Positions 1 through 8,486 of a DNA stretch of 64,000 nt are shown here, in pieces. The DNA lies in NCBI GenBank assembly GCA_963825765.1, contig CAWGUU010000014.1:1-64000 (forward strand), written 5' to 3'. Source of the stretch: CAWGUU01 sp963825765 (lineage in GTDB: Bacteria; Actinomycetota; Acidimicrobiia; Acidimicrobiales; AC-14). Under the pieces are notes generated by a model, which was given only the letters and a program-made list of their open reading frames with translations, was not told the DNA's origin and did no database searches. Numbering within the stretch: position 1 is the stretch's first letter; the number at the start of each line of letters is the position of its first letter. A program made the position numbers and the translations under genes.

Positions 1-60
1 CGCCGGGCTTGGCCGGGATGGCGGTGGCGTCGAGGCAGACGCTGACGTCGGCGGCGCCGG

Positions 61-1251
61 TCACGACGTGTCTCCGGGTGACTGGCTGCTCCCAGGTGAC
101 TGGCCGCTCCCGGGTGACGGGCCGCTCCCCGGTGACTGGCCGCTTCCAGGTGACGGGCTGCCGAATGAGGATCCACCAGCCAGCTGCTCCCAGAGCTCGA
201 CGTGGCGTCGAGCAGCCTTTTCCCAGGTCAGGCCGGCTGCCCGCTCCCGGCCCGCCGCCACCAGGCGGGCCCGCAATGACTCGTCGCCGGCCACCGCCAC
301 CAGCGCGTCGGCGATGGCCTCGACCTCCAACGGCGGCACCTCCATCGCCGCCCCCCCGTGCTGGGCATCGGCGAGGCCACCACGGGAACGCCGGACGCCA
401 TCGCCTCCACCGCCGGCAGGCCCCACCCCTCCCGGAGCGGCACGTAGGCGAGCAGCCGGGCGCCCGCGTACAGGGCGGACAGCGTCGGGCCGGGCACTGC
501 GCCCGTCAGCAGCACGTCGGGGCGGGGCTCCAGCGCCGGGCCCCATCCCGACGGCCCCACCACCACGAGGGGCCAGGGCTCGGGGAGACGGGGACGGGCG
601 AGGGCGTAGGCGTCGAGCAACCGCGGCAGGTTCTTGCGCGGCTCCAGGGTGGAGACGCTCAACAGGTACCCACCCGGGCGCCCCTCCGTTCCCACTCCCA
701 GCTCGGCCAGCAGGGCGGCGGCGGCCTCGTGGTCCGGCGGATCGAGATGGTCGCATCCCTCCTCGACGACGATCACCCGGTGGGGCGCGGCGCCGGCCTC
801 CAGCAGGTCGTCGGCGGTCAGCTGCGACGGCGCCAGCAGCAGCGACGCCCGATTCTTGACCCGGGCCACTGCCGCCTCGTGCCAATCCCGGCCCCGGCGG
901 GGGTAGGCATCGGGCTCGTGGCGCCAGGCCAGGTCGTGGACCATGACCGACATGGGCGCGGGCCCCGGCGGCGGGACGGCGAGCGACGAGGCGTGGATCA
1001 CGTCGGCGAAGGCCGGGCGGCCGGCACAGCCCCCTGTCCCATGCCCGGGTGAGGGCGAGGCTGGGCAGGCTCGACGTCACCGTGCGGCCCAGGGCGGCAA
1101 TGGGGTCGGGGGTACCGATCGGCGCCCGGCTGGCCCAGAGCGTCATGTCGATCCGGCCCCCTTCCACGGCCGCCAGCCCCCGGAGCAGCCCCCTCACGTA
1201 GGTGCCGATGCCCCGGGTACCGCCCGGCGCAGCTGCTCGGCCACCACCACA
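61..1251 (-). CDS. GT4 glycosyltransferase, frameshifted
   Basis: Group-1 (GT4, GT-B fold) glycosyltransferase, expected to transfer a sugar from a nucleotide donor in surface-polysaccharide assembly. Seen: an N-terminal piece with GIGTYVRGLLRGL, a central block with VHDLAWRHEPDAYP and STLEPRKNLPRLLDAY, and the donor-site signature EGWGLPAVEAMASGVPVV, followed by a C-terminal helix region (LTWEKAARRHVELWEQL). These pieces lie in different frames, so at least three single-base indels (near 1215, 1010 and 365) break the gene. The product ends in a low-complexity SPGSGQ tail coded by an 18-bp repeat. The start near 1251 (GTG) is a guess without a clear ribosome site. It is followed on the same strand by nothing in the window, and preceded by a second GT4. 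Confidence 0.75.
   Translation of the reverse strand, partial: CGGGRAAAPGGTRGIGTYVRGLLRGLAAVEGGRIDMTLWASRAPIGTPDPIAALGRTVTSSLPSLALTRAWDRGLCRPPGLRRRDPRLVARRPAAGARAHVGHGPRPGLAPRARCLPPPGPGLARGGSGPGQESGVAAAGAVAADRRRPAGGRRRAPPGDRRRGGMRPSRSAGPRGRRRPAGRAGSGNGGAPGWVPVERLHPGAAQEPAAVARRLRPRPSPSPRALAPRGGGAVGMGPGAGAPPRRAADGRSARPDAVRPVRGRPAARLRAAPGGVGPAGGGGDGVRRSRGGLADAQHGGAAMEVPPLEVEAIADALVAVAGDESLRARLVAAGRERAAGLTWEKAARRHVELWEQLAGGSSFGSPSPGSGQSPGSGPSPGSGQSPGSSQSPGDTS
77..162. repeat. 18-bp tandem repeat, about 4.8 copies
   Basis: Consecutive copies of ggtgactggccgctcccg with one to three changes each. On the minus strand they encode the (S/Q)SPGSG tail of the upstream glycosyltransferase. The unit is a multiple of three, so copy-number change keeps the frame. 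Confidence 0.9.
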
Positions 1252-1318
1252 ACCGAGAGGGTCGCGGCCGGTGCCGCGCTCGTTGCTTCGCCAGACAAGT
1301 TTGGCGCCTTTGGCTCGC

Positions 1319-2426
1319 TCAGGCCGCCACCTGGCGGTACAGGCGGAGGCAGGCCTCAGCCGCCCTGGCCCAGGTGAAGCCCTGGCAGCGCTCGTACCCG
1401 CCCTTGATCAGCGTCGCCCGCAGCTCCTCGTCCACCAGGACCTGGGCCATCGCGTCGGCGAACGCCTCGGCGTCGCCGGGGTCGACCAGCAGGCCGGCGT
1501 CGCCCACGGTCTCGGGCGTGGCGCCGGCCCGGACGCCGACGACGGGCACGCCCGCCTCCATGCCCTCGAGCAGCGGCATGCCGAAGCCCTCGTAGAGCGA
1601 CGGGAACACGAGCACCCGGGCGCCGGCCAGCAGCGGCGCGACCCTGGCGTCGTCGATGTAGCCGGTGCGGGTCGACCTCGGGCTCGCCCAGGCCGCGCTC
1701 GCGCAGCAGGCCGGGCACGTCCATCAGGCTGCTGCGCCCGCCGGCCAGCACCAGGCGGAGGTCGACGCCGCGCTCGCGCAGGATGCGGAGGGCGTCGAGG
1801 GCGAGGGGCAGGTTCTTGCGGGGCTCGAGGGTGCCGAGCATGAGGGCGTACGGGGGCGCTGCGGGGGCGATCGGCCGGCGCCGGTGGCCAGCTCCCGGGC
1901 GTGGCTGCCGTTGTGGACACGGTGATGCTTGTCGGCCACCTCGGGCAGCCAGTCGAGCAGCTCCTCGCGGGTGAACTCGGACACGGTGATGATCGCCGCC
2001 GCCCGGCGGAGGATGTCGGGCAGGAGGCGGGCCATGCGCCGCACGCCCGGCGGTACCGCCTCGGGATGGTGGACGAAGCCGATGTCGTGGACGGTGACGA
2101 CGACCGGCACCTTCCGCGACGGCGGGGCGATGAAGTTGGTGGCGTGGAAGACGTCGCAGTCGACCAGCCACTCCACCGGCGGGAACTGCACCCGGTCCCA
2201 CATGGCCCACAGCGGCCGGGCCGGGGCCAGCTTGCGCTCGACGGCCACGTTGGGGCGGTGGGGCGGGTCGAGGCTTCAGGTAGCGGGCCGTGCGCCAGGA
2301 GATGGGGAACACCACCATCTCGTCCTCGGGCGACAGCTTGGCCACGGCGTCGATGAGCTCGTGGGTGTACCAGCCGACGCCGGTCTTGGCGCCGAGCAGG
2401 GGGGTGCCGTCGAACCCGATCCGCAC
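1319..2426 (-). CDS. GT4 glycosyltransferase, frameshifted
   Basis: Second GT4 glycosyltransferase of the mannosyl/rhamnosyl type. The GTG start at 2426 gives MRIGFDGTPLLGAKTGVGWY, the usual N-terminus of this family (glycine-rich acceptor loop). Later blocks in other frames give FHATNFIAPPSRKVPVVVTVHDIG, then GTLEPRKNLPLALDALRI and the donor-binding FPSLYEGFGMPLLEGMEAG. At least three indels (about 2265, 1875 and 1660) are needed to join them into about 365 residues, normal for the family. It begins one base after a TAG (2427-2429) that probably closes the upstream coiled-coil gene, so the two are likely co-transcribed. Acceptor and donor sugars cannot be told from sequence. Confidence 0.8.
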
Positions 2427-3045
2427 CTAAGCCCTCCGCCCCGGCGCCGGCGGCGCTTCCGTCGGGCGCCGTCGTTCGAGGACTCGCTGGCGACGTCGCC
2501 GCCGGCTGGACCGACGCCGACTGGACCGACGCCGGCTGGACCGACGCTGGCTGGATCGAGGCTGGCTGGACCGACGTCGTCGGTCTCTTCATCGGCATCG
2601 TCGGCTTCGTCAGTTACCCCGACCGCAGTCGCCCCGTCGGCCTCGACCTTCGGCTCGCCGTCGCCGCTGCCAGCAGTACCGGTCGCGGCGGCGGCGGGCT
2701 TGACCTCGACCTCACCCGCCCCCCCCGGGCGCAGCTCGGCGACGATCATCTGGCGGTGGCGTTCGAGGGTCTGGGGCAGGTCGAGGGCCAGGCGCCGGCC
2801 GAGCTCGCTGAGCGTGTAGCGGATCTCCGTCGAGACGGTGTGGCCCTCGTCACGGATCACCTGGTCCAGCGACGCCTCCATCTGCTCCAGCCGGGCCCCG
2901 AGGGCCACCAGCCTGGCCTCCACGCCATCGAGGCGGCGCGCCAACGGATCCTCGGCCACTGGCCGTCCGTCGGGCCGTCAGAATCGGGCCGTCGAGAATC
3001 GGGCATACGGGAATCGGGCTCCTGCACGGGCGGCGGCAGGTCCAT
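2427..3045 (-). CDS. coiled-coil protein with VGPAG repeats and basic tail
   Basis: Unrecognised protein. The clear part begins at a GTG near 2959 (MAEDPLARRLDGVEARL) and shows a heptad-like coiled coil over the first 80 residues. An acidic/proline-glycine segment with VGPAG-type repeats follows, then a very basic end (RRKRRRRR). An ATG at 3045 starts another short frame with PDSR repeats that would join it after one frameshift, so the true N-terminus may be there. The C-terminus also needs a frameshift to reach the TAG at 2427-2429. Placed between a nucleotidylyltransferase and glycosyltransferases, it could be an assembly or regulatory protein of the polysaccharide locus, but nothing in it proves this. 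Confidence 0.5.
2506..2576. repeat. 15-bp tandem repeat, about 4.7 copies
   Basis: Copies of ctggaccgacgccgg with scattered substitutions. On the minus strand they code for the VGP(A/V)G-type linker of the coiled-coil protein. Confidence 0.85.
2981..3025. repeat. 15-bp tandem repeat, 3 copies
   Basis: Three copies beginning gaatcgggc. On the minus strand they read (M/R)PDSR-like, at the possible N-terminus of the coiled-coil gene. Confidence 0.7.
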
Positions 3046-3127
3046 TTGGCGCAGCCTAGCTGTGCCTGTTGGAGCTGGATCGGGGCCCACCAGGAGGCGT
3101 CCCGGAACGGGCTAACGTCCCACTCCC

Positions 3128-3877
3128 GTGAAGGGCGTCATCCTCGCCGGCGGCGCTGGGCACGCGGCTGCTTCCCGCTGACGAAGGTCACCAACAAGCA
3201 CCTGCTGCCGGTCTACGACCGGCCGATGATCTACTACCCGATCGAGGCGCTGGTCGACGGCCGGGATCGACGAGATCATGATGGTCACCGGCGGCAACCA
3301 CGCCGGGCGACTTCCTCCGCCTGCTGGGCAACGGCAAGGAGTTCGGGCTCAAGCACCTGCAACTACACCTACCAGGAGCGGCGACGGGGGCATCGCCGAG
3401 GCGCTGGGCCTGGCCGAGCACTTCGTCGGCGGCGACCCGGTGCTGGTGATGCTCGGCGACAACATCGTCGAGCGGCCGATCCGGCCGGCGTCGAGAACTT
3501 CCAGGCACCAGGGCCAGCGGCGCCAAGATCCTGCTGTCGCCGAGGTCGAGGACCCCGCACTGGTATCGGCGTCGCCGAGCTGGACGGCGACGGGCGGGTC
3601 GTCGCGCATCGTCGAGAAGCCCGACGAGCCGCGCCAGCGACTACGCGGTCATCGGCATCTACTTCTACGACACCAGCGTCTTCGAGATCATCACGCAAGC
3701 TCAAGCCGTCGGCCCGCGGCGAGCTGGAGATCACCGACGTCAACAACTGGTACATCGACCAGCGGCACCATGGAGTACGACGTGCTCGAGGGCTGGTGGG
3801 GCGACGCCGGCGAGTCGATCGACGCCTACTACGAGGTCAACGACCACGTCAGGGCCCACGGCGCCAACAAGGGTTAG
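3128..3877 (+). CDS. sugar-1-phosphate nucleotidylyltransferase (RmlA-like), heavily frameshifted
   Basis: Glucose-1-phosphate thymidylyltransferase-type enzyme, making an NDP-sugar for the glycosyltransferases nearby. GTG at 3128 gives MKGVILAGGAG, the nucleotide-binding signature. Joining frames then yields LTKVTNKHLLPVYDRPMIYY, DPVLVMLGDNIVE (metal-binding Asp), RIVEKPDEPASDYAV and GELEITDVNNWYI. The reconstructed length, about 245 residues, fits the short StrD/SpsI-like branch better than the 290-aa RmlA proper, so no symbol is given. I count roughly a dozen or more single-base insertions (for example near 3160, 3175, 3258, 3305, 3352, 3383, 3606, 3634, 3693 and 3762). The protein sequence between them is perfectly conserved, which argues for sequence error and not decay. 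Confidence 0.85.
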
Positions 3878-3983
3878 GAGCCGGGGCCTCCCACCCGCGT
3901 GGCGATGCGCCCACCCGCTCGGTAGTCTGTCGCTCTCGGTCCGGCTGACGGCGGTTCATCCACGGGCCTGATGGGGGTGCGCG

Positions 3984-5711
3984 ATGCGGACGACGAAGAC
4001 TGGGTGGAAGTTCGGCGCGGTGGGGGTGGTGGTGGCGGCTTCGCTGCTCGTCGTGCTCCCCCGCAGCGAGGCGACCTTCCCCGGCACGAACGGGCTGATC
4101 GCCTGGACGACGGGCAGCGTGCTGTTCACCGCCCGACCGGACGGCACGCAGGCCGCCCCCAGGGGCGCCGGCGACAACCCGGCGTGGTCGGCCGACGGCA
4201 TCTACCTGGCGTTCGACCGCCAGGGCGACGTCTGGAAGATGCTGGCCAACGGCGCCGGCATCACCCAGCTCACGAACACCGCGGCGGTGGACAACCAGCC
4301 GGTGTTCAGCCGCGACGGCACCAAGATCGCCTTTGCCAGCAACCGCAGCGGCCAGTTCCGCATCTGGAAGGCCAACTCCGACGGTTCCAGCCCGGTGGCG
4401 GTGACCACCACGGGCTCGCTGCCGGCCGGGTCCGAGGACGCCTCCCCCGACTGGTCGCCCGACGGCCAGCGCATCGTGTTCTCCCGCGGGGTCCCCGCCG
4501 ACGGCACCGGCGCCCGGGACATCTTCAGCGTCAAGACCGACGGCACCGACCTGAAGCGCCTCACGAGCGGCGCGACCGCCCCCGGCGGCGGCGCCTACGA
4601 CAAGCTGGTCAACCCGAAGTGGTCGCCCAGCGGCGCCAAGGTCGTCTTCGGCCTCGAGGCCGGCTGCAAGATCTACACCGTCAACGCCGACGGCACGGGC
4701 GCGGCGTCGGTCGGCACCTTCACCGGCTGCGCCACCGATCCGGCCTACTCACCCGACGGCACCCTCATCCTCTTCCGCCTCACCGGCGGGCCCCAGGGCA
4801 GCGGGCTCTACGGCTTCCGCCCGTCGGCCAGCACGCTGGCTCAGCTCGTGAACGACGCTGCCGCCCGGGCGCCGGACTGGCAGGCCCTCGCCGGCCCGCC
4901 GCCGCCCACGACGACGACCACGGCAGCGCCGACGACCACCACGACGACGACACCCGGCTCGACGACGACGACGGGCCCGACCACGTCGACCTCCTCCACC
5001 ACGTCGACGACGATCCCTCCGCCGCCGACGGGCGCCACCAAGCCGCTGGTCGTGCGCAGCGGCACCTGGTTCCTCCGCAACACCTTCTCCACGGGCACCG
5101 CCGACAGCAGCTTCGGCTACGGGGACGTCAACGACAGGCCCGTCACCGGCGACTGGGACGGCAACGGCACGATCACCGTCGGTGTCGTGCGCAACGGCAC
5201 GTGGATGCTGCGCAACGCCAGCGGCGGGGTGTCCTTCGACGTGCCCACGTTCGTCTTCGGCAACACCACCGACATCCCCGTCACGGGTGACTGGGACGAC
5301 AACGGCACCTGGACCCCGGGCGTGTACCGCAACGGCGTCTGGTACCTGCGCAACTCGCTGACCAGCGGGGTCGCCGACGTCATCATCAGCTACGGCAACG
5401 CCTCGGGCGACACGCCGGTGCCGGGCGACTGGAACGGCGACGGCCGCACGACCGTCGGGATCTTCCGGAGCGGCACCTGGTACCTGCGCAACGCCGAGGG
5501 TGGAGGCGTGGCCGACATCACCCCGTTCGTCTACGGCAACGCCGCCGGCGACACGCCGATCCCCGGCGACTGGAACGGCAACGGCACGTTCACGCCCGGC
5601 ATCTACCGCGACGGCACCTGGTACCTGCGCAACGGGGCCGGTGGAGGGGTGGCCGACATCACGCCGTTCATCTTCGGCAGCCCGGGCGACAGGCCGCGGA
5701 TCTGGCGCTAG
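3984..5711 (+). CDS. exported TolB-like propeller protein with five-repeat C-terminal domain
   Basis: 575-residue exported protein. An N-terminal signal peptide (hydrophobic run about residues 11-28) leads into a PD40/TolB-type beta-propeller (repeats of the form PAWSADGIYLAF and PDWSPDGQRIVF, residues about 35-305). A Thr/Pro-rich linker (about 310-348) follows, then five repeats of about 46 residues with the pattern RxGTWYLRN...YG...GDWxGNGTxTxG, ending in IWR. The DxDGNG-like turns look calcium-binding. ATG is preceded by a GGGGGT ribosome site. No frameshift is visible although the upstream gene is riddled with them. TolB-like propellers usually bind proteins, and no catalytic residues are seen. 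A wall- or surface-associated binding role is inferred. Confidence 0.85.
   Translation: MRTTKTGWKFGAVGVVVAASLLVVLPRSEATFPGTNGLIAWTTGSVLFTARPDGTQAAPRGAGDNPAWSADGIYLAFDRQGDVWKMLANGAGITQLTNTAAVDNQPVFSRDGTKIAFASNRSGQFRIWKANSDGSSPVAVTTTGSLPAGSEDASPDWSPDGQRIVFSRGVPADGTGARDIFSVKTDGTDLKRLTSGATAPGGGAYDKLVNPKWSPSGAKVVFGLEAGCKIYTVNADGTGAASVGTFTGCATDPAYSPDGTLILFRLTGGPQGSGLYGFRPSASTLAQLVNDAAARAPDWQALAGPPPPTTTTTAAPTTTTTTTPGSTTTTGPTTSTSSTTSTTIPPPPTGATKPLVVRSGTWFLRNTFSTGTADSSFGYGDVNDRPVTGDWDGNGTITVGVVRNGTWMLRNASGGVSFDVPTFVFGNTTDIPVTGDWDDNGTWTPGVYRNGVWYLRNSLTSGVADVIISYGNASGDTPVPGDWNGDGRTTVGIFRSGTWYLRNAEGGGVADITPFVYGNAAGDTPIPGDWNGNGTFTPGIYRDGTWYLRNGAGGGVADITPFIFGSPGDRPRIWR
5039..5708 (+). repeat. five coding repeats of about 138 bp (GTWYLRN domain)
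   Basis: Five consecutive modules of 45-47 codons at the 3' end of the TolB-like gene, each with (V/I)xRxGTWxLRN and GDWxxNGxxTxG. The same five-module block ends two other genes in the window (13650-14330 and 19503-20160, minus strand). Confidence 0.85.
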
Positions 5712-5745
5712 CCGCCACCGCCCCGGTGAGAGGGCGGCACGCGAG

Positions 5746-6153
5746 TCAGGACCAGAAGTCGTCCCAGGCGTACAGGTCGCCCGGGTAGATCCAGATCTCC
5801 TGCAGGCGGCCGTCGGCCACGTGCCAGACGTGGAGGTTGTTCATGGCCAGGGCCCTGCCGTCGGCCCGCTCGGCCAAGTCCTTCACCAACGCGACCGCGT
5901 GCCCATGAGCGGCGTGCCCGTCGGCCGCGAGCAGCTGGTGCAGCTCGAAGCGCAGGGTGCCCCCCGACAGCTCGCCGAGCGTCGCCACGTAGCCGAGCAC
6001 AGCCTGCTTGCCGGCGTACTCCCCGGCGACCTGGCTGCGGCCGGGCACGTGGGCGGCGACGTCGTCGTCCATGAGGCTGAACAGCAGCGGGATGTCGCCC
6101 GAGACGAGGGCGTCGTAGGCCTTGCCCATGAGCTCGAGATCGGAAGCGGCCAA
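5746..6153 (-). CDS. NTF2/SnoaL-like protein
   Basis: About 135 residues of NTF2/SnoaL-like alpha+beta fold: an N-terminal helix (LMGKAYDALVSGDIPLLFSL), MDDDVAAHVPG, and C-terminal strands (ALAMNNLHVWHVADGRLQEI) ending YAWDDFWS. Proteins of this fold bind or isomerise small hydrophobic molecules, and the specific role is unknown. The start is taken as TTG at 6153 because GGAGGGA lies nine bases upstream; ATG at 6129 is the alternative and would remove the first helix. It converges with the TolB-like gene (35 bp apart) and diverges from the exported 162-aa protein. Confidence 0.75.
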   Translation of the reverse strand: MAASDLELMGKAYDALVSGDIPLLFSLMDDDVAAHVPGRSQVAGEYAGKQAVLGYVATLGELSGGTLRFELHQLLAADGHAAHGHAVALVKDLAERADGRALAMNNLHVWHVADGRLQEIWIYPGDLYAWDDFWS

Positions 6154-6263
6154 CGCAATCTCCCTCCAGCGCGGAACGCGCCGACGGTACCAGGCACGTG
6201 GTCTGAAACGCGGGGGCCCTCCCGAGGGACAGCAGGGGCACGACAACCGAGGAGGAGCCCCCC

Positions 6264-6752
6264 ATGCGCACCGTCCCCACTCCCGCCCCCCGCCGTACGA
6301 CCGTTGTCGGCCTGGCCGTCGCCGTCGCCGTCGCGGCCGTCGTGTCGCTGTCGGCGGCAGCGCCGGCATGGGCGGTGCCGGCCGACAAACCCGTCGTCAC
6401 CGTCGCGCCGCCGATCGTGAAGTCGAGCGGTGGTGTCACGCCCGACAGCTGGCGCACCTACGTGACGATGTCGGTGGGTGGCAACCACTTCACGCCGGGC
6501 GGCAACGTCTACGTCACGTTCCAGGACCTGACCGCGGGAACCGCGGCGATCAACGGCGAGTGGACGAGGGCCGGCTCCGGCCCGTGCGGCATCGAGTGCA
6601 ACAACTACGGCAAGATCAGTTACAAGCGGACGCTCAGCTTCGCCTACGGCACCGTGTGCGGCCACGTGCTGCGGGCGTGGGCGTGGGATCAGGTCAAGAG
6701 CCCGCAGGCCACCTACGACTGGTCCTATCGTGACGCCACGGTCGCCTGCTGA
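6264..6752 (+). CDS. exported protein of unknown function
   Basis: 162 residues. A Tat/Sec-like signal (RRTT then about 18 hydrophobic residues ending AWA) is followed by a mature domain of about 120 residues with four cysteines (GPCGIECNNYG, TVCGH and the terminal C), probably two disulfides, and aromatic-rich beta strands. No family recognised. A strong GGAGGAG site precedes the ATG. The PI-PLC-like gene begins 26 bp downstream, so the two probably form an operon. Confidence 0.8.
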   Translation: MRTVPTPAPRRTTVVGLAVAVAVAAVVSLSAAAPAWAVPADKPVVTVAPPIVKSSGGVTPDSWRTYVTMSVGGNHFTPGGNVYVTFQDLTAGTAAINGEWTRAGSGPCGIECNNYGKISYKRTLSFAYGTVCGHVLRAWAWDQVKSPQATYDWSYRDATVAC

Positions 6753-6778
6753 GGGTCGGCCCGACGCGGAGGGAGCAC

Positions 6779-7649
6779 ATGGCCGACGCCAGGCGGTTCA
6801 GCGACGTGACGATGAAGGCGTCCCACAACACGTACGACGTCAACTGGCCGCTGACCACGATGAAGTCGTCAGGAGGCTGGTCGTTCCCGGTCTACGAGGC
6901 CGGCTGCCGGGCCGTCGAGCTCGACGTCGGGCAGTACGGCGGCCCCGACCCCGGCCGGCAGATGCAGTGGTCGGTGCAGCACGGCGGCGACTACAACCTG
7001 CACTTCCGCCAGCTCTCGCAGTTCCTCGCCGAGCTGCGGGGCTGGTCGGACGCCACCCGCGATCACGATGTCGTGACGATCTTCATGTGCCTGAAGGGGA
7101 TCGTCGACAGAGGCCCGTTCCCGGAGCTGCTCGACCGCTACGTCGCCCAGTTCCTCTGCGGGAACGACCTCGACCGCCTCTACCGCCCCGCCGACCTGCT
7201 CGCGAAGTCCGGAGCCGGCGACCTGCGGGCGGCGGCGAGGAAGAAGGGCTGGCCGACGCTCGACGAGATGCGCGGCCGCTTCCTCCTGGTTATGACCGGC
7301 TTTCACGCCAGCCTCGCCCACTATGCGGAGTCGCCGAAGGACCGCCTGGGGTTCGCCTGCATCGACTGCACCGACGACGAGGTGTCGCCAGCGAAGTACA
7401 TCGACGGCAAGCCCAACCAGCTGTTCCTCAACTACCACCTCTTCGGCGACCACCGGAAGACGTGGGTGTCCTGCGTGCAAGGCCTTCCGGGACGACCCGT
7501 CGGTGCTCTTCCGCGGCTACCTGGTCCAGGACGGTTGGTGGGACGTGGCCGCCGACGCCGGCATCCACATGCTGGCCACCGACAACATCCACCATCCTTG
7601 GCCCGATCCGTTCGGTCTCGCACCGGGCGGAAAGGACGACAGGGTGTGA
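6779..7649 (+). CDS. PI-PLC-like phosphodiesterase, one frameshift
   Basis: Phosphatidylinositol-specific phospholipase C-like protein (Ca-dependent PLC-C1 type TIM barrel). The two expected catalytic histidines are visible, in MKASHNTYD (about residue 19) and MQWSVQHGGDYN (about residue 67), with VELDVG between them and MCLKGIVD after. The frame changes near 7480 by one extra base. The continuation ends LATDNIHHPWPDPFG, giving about 289 residues. No signal peptide is evident, so the enzyme may act inside the cell or leave by another route. GGAGGG lies just upstream of the ATG. The substrate could be a phospholipid or another cyclic phosphodiester. Confidence 0.7.
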
Positions 7650-7668
7650 CGGTCGGACAGCCAGCGTT

Positions 7669-7711
7669 GAGTGTGCGAAAGACCACCGTATAGAGGGTCT
7701 CTTGCACACTC
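7669..7711. terminator. bidirectional hairpin between convergent genes
   Basis: Inverted repeat gagtgtgc-gaaagacc / ggtctctt-gcacactc with an 11-base loop, one mismatch pair in the middle of a 16-bp stem. It lies 20 bp after the PI-PLC stop and 8 bp from the stop of the HEAT-like gene on the other strand. Confidence 0.7.
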
Positions 7712-7718
7712 ACGACCC

Positions 7719-8196
7719 TTAGGCGCTTTCCGGTGGGCCGCCAGCCGTGTCGAGGCCGCCAGCCGTGTCGAGGCCGAATCGGGCCCACCAGCGCACCTCG
7801 GGATCGGGGTCGTCGCCAGCGGTGACCAGTGCCCTGCGGACGGGCTCGTCCTCGGGGGCGGCGGAGGCGACCATGGCCAGGTGGTGGACGCCGATGCGGC
7901 GGAGCGTGGGCCCGAGCCGCATGAGATCGATGGCCTCGTCGACGCTGAGCCCGGCCGCGCTCACCGCCGTGGCGAGGGCCCGGATCACCCCTTCGTCGAT
8001 CTCGTGGTGGGCGGCGGCGACGAGGCTCGCCCCGAACCGCGGATGCCAGCGCCGGGTCGGCCTCGGCCTGCGCAGCGCGGCCGAGAAGGTGGGCGACGCC
8101 GGCGCGCACCACGGCGTCGTCGTCGGCGAGGAGGGCGGCGACCGCGTCGACGGCGACCAGGGCGGCGGCGACCTCGTCCTCCGGGTCGCGCCTCAC
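7719..8196 (-). CDS. HEAT-repeat-like protein, one frameshift
   Basis: About 158 residues of short alpha-helical pairs typical of HEAT/Armadillo-like repeats (for example AVAALLADDDAVVRAGVAHL, then PVRRALVTAGDDPDPEVRWW). An extra base near 8040 splits the frame. The C-terminus carries two copies of LDTAGG from an 18-bp repeat. GTG at 8196 lies 6 bp after the stop of the small Cys-rich gene, suggesting coupling. Such repeats form protein-binding scaffolds; the partner is unknown. Confidence 0.6.
7736..7771. repeat. 18-bp direct repeat, 2 copies
   Basis: Two identical copies of ggccgccagccgtgtcga, encoding LDTAGG twice at the C-terminus of the HEAT-like protein. Confidence 0.85.
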
Positions 8197-8201
8197 TTGG
8201 G

Positions 8202-8423
8202 TCAGGCCTCGTCCTCGGCCAGGGCGGCCAGGATCAGGTCCCAGGAGGCCAGGCCGTGCCGGCACCAGGCCCGAGGCCTGACCAGGCAGTCGTCGGGGCA
8301 CCGGCACATACCGTCGGCCACCCACTCGGCGACGGTCTCCGCGTCGGGTGGTGCCCACCCGCTGTTGACCTCGAACCAGGCGTGAGCGTTGCGGATCGCG
8401 GCATCAACGGAGGTGGGGGTCAC
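8202..8423 (-). CDS. small Cys/His-containing protein
   Basis: 73 residues with a CRCPDDC...WCRHG cluster (about residues 40-56), which could bind zinc or iron. GTG at 8423 is chosen because it is the first start that leaves a conserved-looking N-terminal helix. There is no clear ribosome site, so a leaderless start is possible. It overlaps no other gene and is followed at once by the HEAT-like gene on the same strand. Function unknown. Confidence 0.55.
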   Translation of the reverse strand: MTPTSVDAAIRNAHAWFEVNSGWAPPDAETVAEWVADGMCRCPDDCLVRPRAWCRHGLASWDLILAALAEDEA

Positions 8424-8486
8424 CCGACGATCATGCCGCGTCCACGCGGCCCCGCTCGCGGTAGCGACTTGGCTACCATCCGGCCG

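Noticed and set aside
3128..3877. Nucleotidylyltransferase as a decayed pseudogene
   Set aside because: Every segment between indels is well conserved, with catalytic motifs intact. Real decay would also show substitutions and stops.
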